From positions 26,000-89,999 of the forward strand of contig NZ_CP117028.1 of assembly GCF_028551275.1 (NCBI RefSeq): 64,000 bases of DNA, given 5' to 3'. This stretch comes from Sphingomonas hankookensis. Lineage in GTDB: Bacteria > Pseudomonadota > Alphaproteobacteria > Sphingomonadales > Sphingomonadaceae. A model generated the notes under the pieces. It saw only the letters and a program-made list of their open reading frames with translations, did no database searches and was not told where the DNA came from. Positions 52,370 to 60,372 of this stretch are shown here, piece by piece; the stretch's first letter is position 1, and every line of letters starts with the position of its first letter. A program made the position numbers and the translations under genes.

Positions 52370-54047
52370 CGCCCCCCTCCTGTGCCAGCGTGGCGCGCAG
52401 CTCGTCGAGCGACGCGAAGCGCCGCTGTTCGTCGGTCCCCAGATGCAGATAGCCGTCGAGCGCCATATCCTCCGGCCGGCCGGTGAACAGCAGCACGGTG
52501 GTGCCATGCCGCTGCAGTTCGGCCAGCGCCGCGCGCAGCCGTTCGGGCGGCAACAGGTCGAACAACTGACCGAGCAGCAGCAGCTTCGGCCGCACCAGCA
52601 GCGCATTGGCGAGCTTCAGCGCCATCGTTTCGCCGATGCTGAGCGGATAGCCCGACGCGCCGAGCGGCGTGTCGAGCCCCTGCGGCAGGCTGGCGAGGCG
52701 GCGTTCGAGGCCGACGGTCGCCAGCGCCTCACCCGCCTCCAGCGCGCGTTCGCCCTGCCCGCCGGTCGCAAGCCGCAGATAGTCGCGGATCGTCACGTCG
52801 ACGATGGTCGCGCGGTCGAGCACGGTCACGTCGGAGCGCAGCTGATACATGTCGAGCGCGCCGAGATCGGCACCGCCGACGCGGATCAGCCCGCGTTCGG
52901 GATGGACATGGCGTTTGAGCAGCAGCGCGAGCCGCCGTTCGCTACCCGGTTCCGCCACCACCACCAGCTGTTCGCCGGCCGACAGGCTCAGGTCATAATG
53001 CGCGCCGTCGAGCACCAGCCCGGTCATCCGGACCGCCCCGTCGCGCGGACCGCCCTCGCCGCGCTGGTCGGGTTCCTGGGGAATCGCGAACAGCAGCGAC
53101 AATTCCTCCGAACTGGCGGTCAGGTCGTAAAAGGTGTCGAGATACCAGCCCAGCTGCGAGATGCCGTAGAACACGCCCGACAGGATCAGCTCCGCGGCGA
53201 CCAGCTGGCCCAGCGACAATTGCCCGCGCAGGATCAGCGTGCCGCCCAGCAGCAGCAGCGCGGCGCTGGCAAAGGCATAGACCAGCAGGAAGGCGATGGT
53301 CTGGGTGAACTGGTAGCGGAAATATTTGCGGTGCGCGCCGACATAGGTCGCGGTCACCGCCTCCGACCGGTCCATCGCGAACGCCAGGTGGCGCGACGAT
53401 TTGTAGAAGCCGTTCGACCCGCCGACGCTTTCCAGCCAGCGCGCGGTATTGTGCTTGGCATGGCTGAGCGCGACCGCGCCGGTGATCGCCCCGCTTTGCC
53501 ACAACAGCCAGATCAGCACGACGGTGCCGACCAGCACCGCGTTGAAGGCGAGGAAGAAGGGGTGGTAGAAGCTGGTGATGGTCAGGCCGACCGCCGCCTG
53601 CAACACGATGGTGAAGGCGCCGATCACCAGGCTGGGGATCGCCTTCTGCACCACGACCAGGTCGAAGAAGCGGTTGAACAGGTCGCCGCGATTGGCGTCG
53701 GCGAAGAACGGGTCCTGCGCATGGACCGCGCGCAACGTCACCTCCGCCACCACCCGCGCGAACACGCGGCGTTCGAACGCGGCCATGATCCACACGCGCA
53801 GCGCGCTGAGTGCCGCGACCAGCAGCAGCAGCACCAGCAGCACGCCCGACAGCGCCCAGAGCGGGGCCGGCATCGCGGTATTGGCGACGCTGTTGATCAG
53901 CAGCTGGACCGAGATCGGCGTGGCCAGCGCCAGCAGGCTGATCGCGACGGTATAGACCAGCCCTAACCGGACATAGGCGGCATCGGGGCCGATGATCTGC
54001 GCCAGCCACCCCGCCGCATCCCTGAAACCCAGTCGTTTCGCTGCCAC
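52353..54047 (-). CDS. ABC exporter-like protein with degenerate ATPase domain
   Basis: A 564-residue half-transporter: a six-helix type I exporter membrane domain (residues 30-310) and a C-terminal domain with the outline of an ATPase but without its motifs. Where Walker A belongs there is VVVAEPGSERRLALLL (no GK[S/T]); Walker B reads KLLLLGQLFDLL (no Asp-Glu); the signature is LSIGE; the Q loop has no Gln (VTVLDRAT) and the H-loop position reads LLFTGRPED. It is first in an operon with HlyD-like and TolC-like genes. ATP hydrolysis seems impossible from this chain alone. The GTG at 54047 follows a GAAGAGG ribosome site; an ATG at 54134 has none. Confidence 0.8.
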   Translation of the reverse strand: MAAKRLGFRDAAGWLAQIIGPDAAYVRLGLVYTVAISLLALATPISVQLLINSVANTAMPAPLWALSGVLLVLLLLVAALSALRVWIMAAFERRVFARVVAEVTLRAVHAQDPFFADANRGDLFNRFFDLVVVQKAIPSLVIGAFTIVLQAAVGLTITSFYHPFFLAFNAVLVGTVVLIWLLWQSGAITGAVALSHAKHNTARWLESVGGSNGFYKSSRHLAFAMDRSEAVTATYVGAHRKYFRYQFTQTIAFLLVYAFASAALLLLGGTLILRGQLSLGQLVAAELILSGVFYGISQLGWYLDTFYDLTASSEELSLLFAIPQEPDQRGEGGPRDGAVRMTGLVLDGAHYDLSLSAGEQLVVVAEPGSERRLALLLKRHVHPERGLIRVGGADLGALDMYQLRSDVTVLDRATIVDVTIRDYLRLATGGQGERALEAGEALATVGLERRLASLPQGLDTPLGASGYPLSIGETMALKLANALLVRPKLLLLGQLFDLLPPERLRAALAELQRHGTTVLLFTGRPEDMALDGYLHLGTDEQRRFASLDELRATLAQEGGDDASA

Positions 54048-54195
54048 CCTGTCGTCCTCTTCGTTCCCCCGCTCCCCGCTTACGGTATACGAACCCTGCG
54101 GCCAAGCTCCCCCAAGAGCCTTAACCGCGATCATGGTGAGATAGTGTTACAAATTATGTTGCAGTGCGGCCAATCGGAAACCTTGCCCCGTTGCC

Positions 54196-54210
54196 ATAGT
54201 CTGCGACTAT
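54196..54210. promoter_or_regulatory. LysR-type palindrome ATAGTC-N3-GACTAT
   Basis: ATAGTCTGCGACTAT is a perfect 6-bp inverted repeat with the T-N11-A pattern of LysR-family sites. It ends 9 bases before the lysR-type start and lies in the divergent gap to the ABC operon, so it probably serves autoregulation and control of that operon. Confidence 0.65.
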
Positions 54211-54219
54211 AGCCGCGCC

Positions 54220-55128
54220 ATGCCCACGCTGCGTCAGTTCGAATATCTGGTGACCATCGCCGACACCGGATCGTTCGCGCTGGCGGCGCGGGTGGCGCAT
54301 GTGTCGCAACCGACGATGAGCCAGCAGGTCCGCGCGCTCGAAGCGCGGCTGAACGTCCAACTGGTCGAACGCGGGGCCGGCGGCGCGGTGCTGACCCCGG
54401 TCGGGCGCAGCATCGTGACGATCGCGCGGCGGATGCTGGCCGATTCGCGCGACATCGCCGCGCTGGCGGCAGGCGCCGCGCACGGGCTGACCGGGACGAT
54501 CCGGCTCGGCACCACGCCGACGCTCGGCCCCTATCTGTTGTCGCCGATCATCGCCGACCTGCACCGGCGCGCGCCGAACCTGCGCCTGCAGGTGCGCGAG
54601 GGGATACCGGAGGAACAGGCGCTGGAATTGTCGCGCGGCGAGCTGGACCTGCTGCTCGGACCGCTGCCGATGGCGGGCGACGACCTGACCGTCGAGCCGC
54701 TGTTCCGCGAACCGCTGTACCTCGTCGCCGCGCTCGACCATCCGCTAGCCGCCGGGGGAGAGGTCGCGGAGCGGGCGCTGGCGGGCCATGCGCTGCTGAC
54801 GCTCGACCCGCGCCACCACCTTGCCCGGCAGGCGGCCGAGCTTGCCGCGCGCCACGACATGACCGTCGCCCCCGATTATTACGGCACCAGCCTCGAAAGC
54901 CTGCATCAGATGGTGGCGAGCGGGCTCGGCCTCGCGCTGCTGCCCGGCCTGTATCTGCGGCGCGATGCCAACCGGGCGACGGGGCTGAAGCGGTTGGCGG
55001 TACAGGGCTGGCGCGTGCATCGCTCGATCGCGATCGCCTGGCGCCGCCAGTCGCCGATGGACGCCGCATTCCGGCTGATCGCCGACCAGGTGCAGGCAAG
55101 CGCGCGGCAGGTGCTGGGCGATAGCTGA
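54220..55128 (+). CDS. LysR-family regulator, OxyR-like
   Basis: A 302-residue regulator with an N-terminal HTH (RQFEYLVTIADTGSFALAAR, VSQPTMSQQVRALEA) and an effector domain (GTIRLGTTPTLGPYLLSPII). Overall it resembles the OxyR branch, but it has no cysteine in the region of the OxyR redox pair, so it cannot sense peroxide in that way. It is divergent from the ABC/HlyD/TolC operon, its most likely target, with a LysR-type palindrome in between. Confidence 0.88.
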   Translation: MPTLRQFEYLVTIADTGSFALAARVAHVSQPTMSQQVRALEARLNVQLVERGAGGAVLTPVGRSIVTIARRMLADSRDIAALAAGAAHGLTGTIRLGTTPTLGPYLLSPIIADLHRRAPNLRLQVREGIPEEQALELSRGELDLLLGPLPMAGDDLTVEPLFREPLYLVAALDHPLAAGGEVAERALAGHALLTLDPRHHLARQAAELAARHDMTVAPDYYGTSLESLHQMVASGLGLALLPGLYLRRDANRATGLKRLAVQGWRVHRSIAIAWRRQSPMDAAFRLIADQVQASARQVLGDS

Positions 55129-55170
55129 CGCGGGCTCCATACCCTGTGCCCGCAGGCGCCGGTCGATCCG

Positions 55171-56904
55171 CTACGGCATCGGATACGGCCCCTTGCCGCC
55201 ATCGGCGATGAAGCGGTCGACCCGCGCATCGATCAGCGGCAAGGGCACCGACCCCAGGCTCAGCATCGCGTCGTGGAAGGCGCGGTAGTCGAACTTCTCG
55301 CCCAGCGCCCGCTGCGCCTTCGCCCGCGCATCCAGGAACGCCAGCTCGCCCATATAGTAGCTGAGCGCCTGTCCCGGCCACGCGATGTACCGGTCGACCT
55401 CGGTCGTGATCTCGTGGTTCGACAGCGCGGTATTGTCGCGCAGGAACGCCTGCGCCCGTTCGCGGCTCCACCCCTGCGAATGGATGCCGGTATCGACGAC
55501 CAGTCGCGCGGCGCGCCACATCTGGTAGCTGAGCATGCCGAACGTCTCATAGGGCGTTTCGTACATCCCCATATCCTCGCCCAGCGCCTCGCAATACAGC
55601 GCCCAGCCCTCGCCATAGGCGGAGATATACTCGTTGCGGCGATATTCGGGCAGGTCGCTCAGCTCCATCGCGAACGGCATCTGGAACGCATGGCCCGGCG
55701 CGCTTTCGTGCAGCGTCAGCGCGGGCAGCGAATAGAGCCCGCGCGAGGGCAGGTCATAGGTGTTGACCATATAGATGCCCGGCCCGCCGCGCCCGCTGGT
55801 ATAGAAAGGCGCGATCTCCGGCGCGACCGGCTTGATCGCGAAACGCATCCGCGGCAGCCGCCCGAAATAGGTCGCGACCTTGCCGTCGAAGGTCTTGGCG
55901 ATCCATGCCGCGCGGTCGAGCAGCTCCTGCGGCGTCTTCGCATAGAATTGCGGATCGGTGCGCAGGTGGTTCAGGAACGACGGCAGGTCGCCCTGCCATT
56001 GCACCTGCGTCATCACCTGCTGCATCCGCGCGCGGATTTTGGCGACTTCGGCAAGGCCGATGGCGTGGATCTCCTCGGGCGCGATGTCGCGGGTCACGAA
56101 TTCGCGGACCTTGGAGCGGTAATAGGCACGGCCGTCGGGCAGGCCATAGGCTGCCAGCCCCTCGCGCGCATGCGGGATATAGTCGTCGCGCAGGAACGCC
56201 ATCAGCCGGGCATGCGCCGGGACCACGGCGGTCGCGATGACCCGCTTCGCCTCGGCCCGGAGCGCCGCCTGCCGGTCGGCGGGGATCGTCGCGGGCAGGG
56301 TGCGGAACGGCGCGTAGAAGGGCGATGCCTCGCCCGGCCCGGCCTGCACGACCGCCGCCACGCCGGCATCGCGGCCCTGGAGCGTGATGCGAGGCGGAGT
56401 GAAGCCGCGCTGCAACCCGGCGCGCATATTGGCGATCTGCTGGTCGTAATAGCGCGGCAGGCTGGCCAGCTGCGACAGGTACAGGCGCAACGCCGCCTCG
56501 TCGCGATAGTCGGCGCGCGCCATGTCGGCGACGCTCATCCAGAAACTGGTATCGGCGTTGAGCGGCTTTTCGAAATCGCGAAAGCGTTGCTGGGCGAGCA
56601 ATGCCGCGACCTGGCCGCGATAGACGGCGTAATCCTCGCGCGCAGCGGGGGTGAGCGTGGCGGGATCGATCCGGTCGAGCGCGGCGAGCGTATCGCTCCA
56701 GCGCCGGGTCATTGCCGCCTGCGCCGCCGGGCCGACATCGGGCAGCGTCGCATTGGCGCTGACCGGCGCATCCTCGCCCGGGCCGCGCAGCGTCTTGCGC
56801 CACGCATATTCCTGGTCCGACAGGCGGCGGAAGCCCATGTCGTTCGTCGCCTGTGCCGGCGCGGGCAGCGCCAGCACCAGCGTCAGTGCCATGGCGATCG
56901 TCAT
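55171..56904 (-). CDS. DUF885 family zinc metallopeptidase
   Basis: A 577-residue exported protein (signal MTIAMALTLVLALPAPAQA). The DUF885 family carries a zincin-like site, visible as ALTLHESAPGHAFQMPFAM, with the downstream Glu in EYISAYGEGWALYCEALGED. Flanking landmarks are GIYMVNTYDLPSRGLYSLP and WPGQALSYYMGELAFL. It would hydrolyse peptides in the periplasm; specificity is not known. Its start overlaps the stop of the Ldh2-type gene (ATGA), placing it last in a three-gene operon with GH127. Confidence 0.88.
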   Translation of the reverse strand: MTIAMALTLVLALPAPAQATNDMGFRRLSDQEYAWRKTLRGPGEDAPVSANATLPDVGPAAQAAMTRRWSDTLAALDRIDPATLTPAAREDYAVYRGQVAALLAQQRFRDFEKPLNADTSFWMSVADMARADYRDEAALRLYLSQLASLPRYYDQQIANMRAGLQRGFTPPRITLQGRDAGVAAVVQAGPGEASPFYAPFRTLPATIPADRQAALRAEAKRVIATAVVPAHARLMAFLRDDYIPHAREGLAAYGLPDGRAYYRSKVREFVTRDIAPEEIHAIGLAEVAKIRARMQQVMTQVQWQGDLPSFLNHLRTDPQFYAKTPQELLDRAAWIAKTFDGKVATYFGRLPRMRFAIKPVAPEIAPFYTSGRGGPGIYMVNTYDLPSRGLYSLPALTLHESAPGHAFQMPFAMELSDLPEYRRNEYISAYGEGWALYCEALGEDMGMYETPYETFGMLSYQMWRAARLVVDTGIHSQGWSRERAQAFLRDNTALSNHEITTEVDRYIAWPGQALSYYMGELAFLDARAKAQRALGEKFDYRAFHDAMLSLGSVPLPLIDARVDRFIADGGKGPYPMP

Positions 56905-57929
56905 GCCGTTCCCCCCGTCGTCCGGTCGATATCGTCGAGCAGAGCGCGCGACACCCACACCCCGTCGCTCTCGCTGACCGGGCGCAGCGCGTGGCGGCGC
57001 GCACCGGGCACGCGCGCGCCCTGCCCCTCGATCGCGGCGAACACGCTTTCCGCGCGTGCCATCTGTTCGGCGGCCCCCGCCCCCAGGAACCCGGCGGGAT
57101 CGAGCGCCACGATCAGCTCGCCGCCCAGCGGCGACCCCTTGCGCCCGGCATCCCACGCGATCGATTCGGCGCTGGTCAGGTCGCCGAGCAGCGGCCCGGC
57201 GAGCAGTTCGACCATCAGCGCCAGCGCCGAGCCCTTGTGCCCGCCGAACGTGCGCATCGCCCCGGCCAGCACCTCGGCCGGATCGGTCGTGTCGCCGCCG
57301 TCCGGCGCATGGCCCCAGTCGGCGGGAACGGGCGTGCCCGCGCGGCGGTGCAGTTCGATCTCGCCGCGCGCCACGGCGCTGGTCGCGAAGTCGAACACGA
57401 ACGGCACTCCGCCCGCGCGCGGCCAGCCAAAGGCGATCGGATTGGTGCCGAACACCGGCCGCGTACCGCCCGCCGGGGCGACCCAGGCGTGGTTGGCGGT
57501 CACCGCCAGCGCGACGAGCCCGCGGTCGACCAGCGCCTCCACCTCCGGCCACAGCGCGGCGAAATGGACGACGTTGGTGATCGCCAGCGCGGCGATGCCG
57601 TTGGCGCGTGCCGCATCGACCAGCGCGTCGCGCCCGGTATCGAAGGCCAGCTGCGCGAAGCCGCCCCGGCCATCGACCCGCACCACGCCGCCGGCACGCG
57701 GTTCCAGCAGCACCGGCACCGCATCGGGCACCACCACGCCGCAGGCGACCGAATGCGCCGCGACCAGCAGCCGGTACAGCCCGTGCGCGCCGCACCCGTC
57801 GCGTTCGCCCGCGACGATCGTCTCCGCCACCGCCGCGACATGCGCCGGGGCGAGACCGACGCGGGCGAGCGTGGCGCGCGCATAGGCGCGCACCGCGTCG
57901 AGCGTCATGTGCACCCGGTCGTCGTTCAC
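56901..57929 (-). CDS. Ldh2/malate dehydrogenase-family NAD(P)H oxidoreductase
   Basis: A 342-residue enzyme of the Ldh2 superfamily, whose members reduce 2-oxo acids or cyclic imino acids. The segment ERDGCGAHGLYRLL holds the catalytic His, and FGTNPIAFGWPRA, FDFATSAVARGEI and GHKGSALALMVELLAG are typical. The DGxxxHGLYR form recalls pyrroline-2-carboxylate/piperideine-2-carboxylate reductases, which act in hydroxyproline or lysine breakdown, but malate- or lactate-type activity is not excluded. It starts with GTG inside the GH127 stop. No signal peptide. Confidence 0.8.
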   Translation of the reverse strand: MNDDRVHMTLDAVRAYARATLARVGLAPAHVAAVAETIVAGERDGCGAHGLYRLLVAAHSVACGVVVPDAVPVLLEPRAGGVVRVDGRGGFAQLAFDTGRDALVDAARANGIAALAITNVVHFAALWPEVEALVDRGLVALAVTANHAWVAPAGGTRPVFGTNPIAFGWPRAGGVPFVFDFATSAVARGEIELHRRAGTPVPADWGHAPDGGDTTDPAEVLAGAMRTFGGHKGSALALMVELLAGPLLGDLTSAESIAWDAGRKGSPLGGELIVALDPAGFLGAGAAEQMARAESVFAAIEGQGARVPGARRHALRPVSESDGVWVSRALLDDIDRTTGGTA

Positions 57930-60298
57930 GCCGGCGTGCCCCGCTTCGCCGCGAACAGCCGGACGCCGAACACCGGCCCGGCGCTGTTGCGGTCATGCGG
58001 CACGAACCGAACCTTCACCCGCGTCTTGCCCTTGGTCAGCGCCTCCGGGATCGGATAGTCGACGTCGAAGAACGATCCCGGCCGGTCGGCGTCCAGCGTC
58101 TGCGTCGCGATCCGCTGGTTATCGACCAGGATGTCGAAGCTGCGCTTGCGCTCGTCGCCCCAATAGGTCGCCTGCAGCAGCAGCGGGCCGGGTTTGACCG
58201 CCATGGTGAATTCGAAGAAGCCGCCGCTGCGCGCGTCGCGTCCGTTGCGCCCGCGATAGACCAGGGCATAGGAGATTTCGGAGGTCAGCTGGTGATCGCG
58301 CTCGGGCTGCATCTCGCCCAGGTGCATGACGTCGACCTGCCGCGTCGCCAGTTCGCGCTGCCGTGCCTGTTCGGCGAGGAACGCCGCCTCCTCGGTCTTC
58401 CACTCAGCATCGCTGAAGCGTTTGAAATAAACCGCCGAGCGCCGGTCATATTGCCGATAGAAGGGGACGAAGGTCAGGTCGCCGGGACGGACGATGCCCT
58501 GCGTCGCATATTGCGCCTCCTGCGGCGCGACGGGCGCGAAGGCGGCGATCAGGTCGTCGCCGACCATCGACGGATCGGGCTTGTCCCACGTCCCGTCGGC
58601 CCGGCCGAGATCGCCCGCCAGCACCAGCGGCCCGCGCAGCACCGCCACCGTCTGCGCATCGCCCGGCGTCGGTTCGATCCGCAGGTCGAGCGGCAGGCGG
58701 ATCGTCACGCGGTCGCCCGCCTTCCACCGGCGGGTCACGATGGCATAGCCGCCCGCCGACGCGGCATCGACCGGCCGGCCGTTGACCAGCACCTCATGCG
58801 TCTTCGCCCATCCCGGCACGCGCAGCGCCACCGGAAAATTGCCGGGCCGATCGAGCGTGGTGAAGGTCAGCGTGGCATCACCGGTAAAGGGATAGCCCGT
58901 GTCCAGCCCCAGCGTCGCGCCGCGCGCGGCCCATTGCGCATCGGCGGGGATATAGAGGTTGACGATGAGCGTGTCGTCGCCGGTCCAGAAGATGCTCTCG
59001 CCATGTTTCGCATGGCTTTCCATGCCGGTGCCGACGCAGCACCAGAATTCCTCGCCATCGCGCGCCGAATATTCGCGCTTCGCCCCCGACATCAGCGGCA
59101 TCATATAGGTGAAGCCGCCGTCGACCGGTTCCTGATGCGCCATGATGTGATTGAGGTGCGCGCGTTCGTAGAAGTCGAACAGCGCCCCGTCCGGCTCCCA
59201 TGCGAAGAGGTGCCGGGTGAGCTTGAGCATATTGTAGGTGTTGCACGATTCGCAGGTCTGTTCGGTGATGTGCTGCGCGATCGTGTCGGGCGCGCTGAAA
59301 TATTCGCGGTCGGCATTGCCGCCGATGACGTAGCTGTGGTGGCGTACCACCTGTTCCCAGAAGAAGCGCGCGGCGGTCGCCTGTTCGGGCTTGCCGGTGA
59401 TCTCGTGCAGCCGGGAGAGGCCGATCAGCTTGGGCACCTGCGTATTGGCATGGAAATTCGCCAGCTGGTCGCGCTTCTGCGTCAGCGGGTCGAGCATGCG
59501 CCTGTCGTAGATCCGTTCGGCCAGGCGCAGCCAGCGCGCGTCGCCGGTGCGGGCGTGCAGTTCGGCGAAACTCTCGTTCAGACCGCCATATTCGCAGGCC
59601 AGCATCACCTGTACCTGATCGTCGCCAAGCGCGGCGAACACCCGTTCGATATAGCCGCCCAGCGCCACTGCGATCGCCATCGCCCGCGCGTTCGGGCCGA
59701 TATGGTCGATGACGTCGAACAGCCCGGTATAGAGCTTGTGCCAGTTGTAATAGGGCACCCAGCAGCCGTTGAGGTCGAACCCGCCCGAGCGGATGTCGCC
59801 GCGCATGATCTCCGGAAAGATCTCCTTGCCGTTGACGATGCTGCCGTCCTTGCGTTTGCGCGAGAAGCCCGCGACATAGCCGTCGCCATGCGCCGCCTGG
59901 CACCGCGCCAGTTCGCCGATGATATAGTCGGCACGCGTCGCGCAGTCGCCGCACCCGGTCTGCGCATGCATCAGCGCCAGCGCGGAGAGATAATGGCCAA
60001 GCGTATGGCCGGCGATCGTGTCGCTTTCCCACCCGCCATAGACCGGCGCCTTGGCGGGCAGCCCGGCGAAGACGTGGAAATTGTGGAGCAGCCGGTCGGG
60101 CGACAGCCGCATCAGATAGGCCTTGTTCACCTCCACCGCGCGGGCATAATCGGACGGGCGCAGCCGCACCGCCGACAGCGGGAACGGCCGCGCGCTGGCC
60201 GGCAACCCCGCCCCGCGCTGTGCCGCTGCCGGGATGGTCAGCATGGGCAGCGTCGCGGACGACAACAGGAACGCACGACGACCAACCAGCGTTTCCAT
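57926..60298 (-). CDS. GH127 beta-L-arabinofuranosidase (DUF1680)
   Basis: A 790-residue exported enzyme with a twin-arginine-like or Sec signal (VGRRAFLLSSATLPMLTIPA). The catalytic (alpha/alpha)6 barrel shows the GH127 zinc/cysteine site: TCESCNTYNMLKLTR and FWCCVGTGMESHAKHGESIF. C-terminal beta domains follow. GH127 enzymes of the HypBA1 type release arabinose from beta-L-arabinofuranosyl-hydroxyproline chains of plant extensins. Other DUF1680 members act on other sugars. It is first in an operon with the Ldh2-type reductase and the DUF885 peptidase. A central-CG operator lies just upstream. Confidence 0.88.
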   Translation of the reverse strand: METLVGRRAFLLSSATLPMLTIPAAAQRGAGLPASARPFPLSAVRLRPSDYARAVEVNKAYLMRLSPDRLLHNFHVFAGLPAKAPVYGGWESDTIAGHTLGHYLSALALMHAQTGCGDCATRADYIIGELARCQAAHGDGYVAGFSRKRKDGSIVNGKEIFPEIMRGDIRSGGFDLNGCWVPYYNWHKLYTGLFDVIDHIGPNARAMAIAVALGGYIERVFAALGDDQVQVMLACEYGGLNESFAELHARTGDARWLRLAERIYDRRMLDPLTQKRDQLANFHANTQVPKLIGLSRLHEITGKPEQATAARFFWEQVVRHHSYVIGGNADREYFSAPDTIAQHITEQTCESCNTYNMLKLTRHLFAWEPDGALFDFYERAHLNHIMAHQEPVDGGFTYMMPLMSGAKREYSARDGEEFWCCVGTGMESHAKHGESIFWTGDDTLIVNLYIPADAQWAARGATLGLDTGYPFTGDATLTFTTLDRPGNFPVALRVPGWAKTHEVLVNGRPVDAASAGGYAIVTRRWKAGDRVTIRLPLDLRIEPTPGDAQTVAVLRGPLVLAGDLGRADGTWDKPDPSMVGDDLIAAFAPVAPQEAQYATQGIVRPGDLTFVPFYRQYDRRSAVYFKRFSDAEWKTEEAAFLAEQARQRELATRQVDVMHLGEMQPERDHQLTSEISYALVYRGRNGRDARSGGFFEFTMAVKPGPLLLQATYWGDERKRSFDILVDNQRIATQTLDADRPGSFFDVDYPIPEALTKGKTRVKVRFVPHDRNSAGPVFGVRLFAAKRGTPA

Positions 60299-60310
60299 CT
60301 CCTCAGAATA

Positions 60311-60326
60311 TGGTATACGATAAGCC
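60311..60326. promoter_or_regulatory. Operator candidate between GH127 and DUF5695 genes
   Basis: TGGTATACGATAAGCC shares the right half ACGATAA and the central CG with the LacI-type operator at 43191 (11 of 16 matches). It lies 13 bases from the GH127 start and 47 bases from the DUF5695 start, so it could regulate both. The GGTATACGA core also occurs at 54084, upstream of the ABC protein gene. Confidence 0.5.
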
Positions 60327-60372
60327 GATATGGGTCGGAGTCAACCGACCGGATAACAGGGATGATGACGGG

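Noticed and set aside
54139..54163. AT-rich ATAGTGTTACAAATTATGTTG as a possible dif site
   Set aside because: Only part of the XerD arm resembles the dif consensus, the XerC arm does not match, and it lies well outside the strand-switch interval at 21-32 kb.
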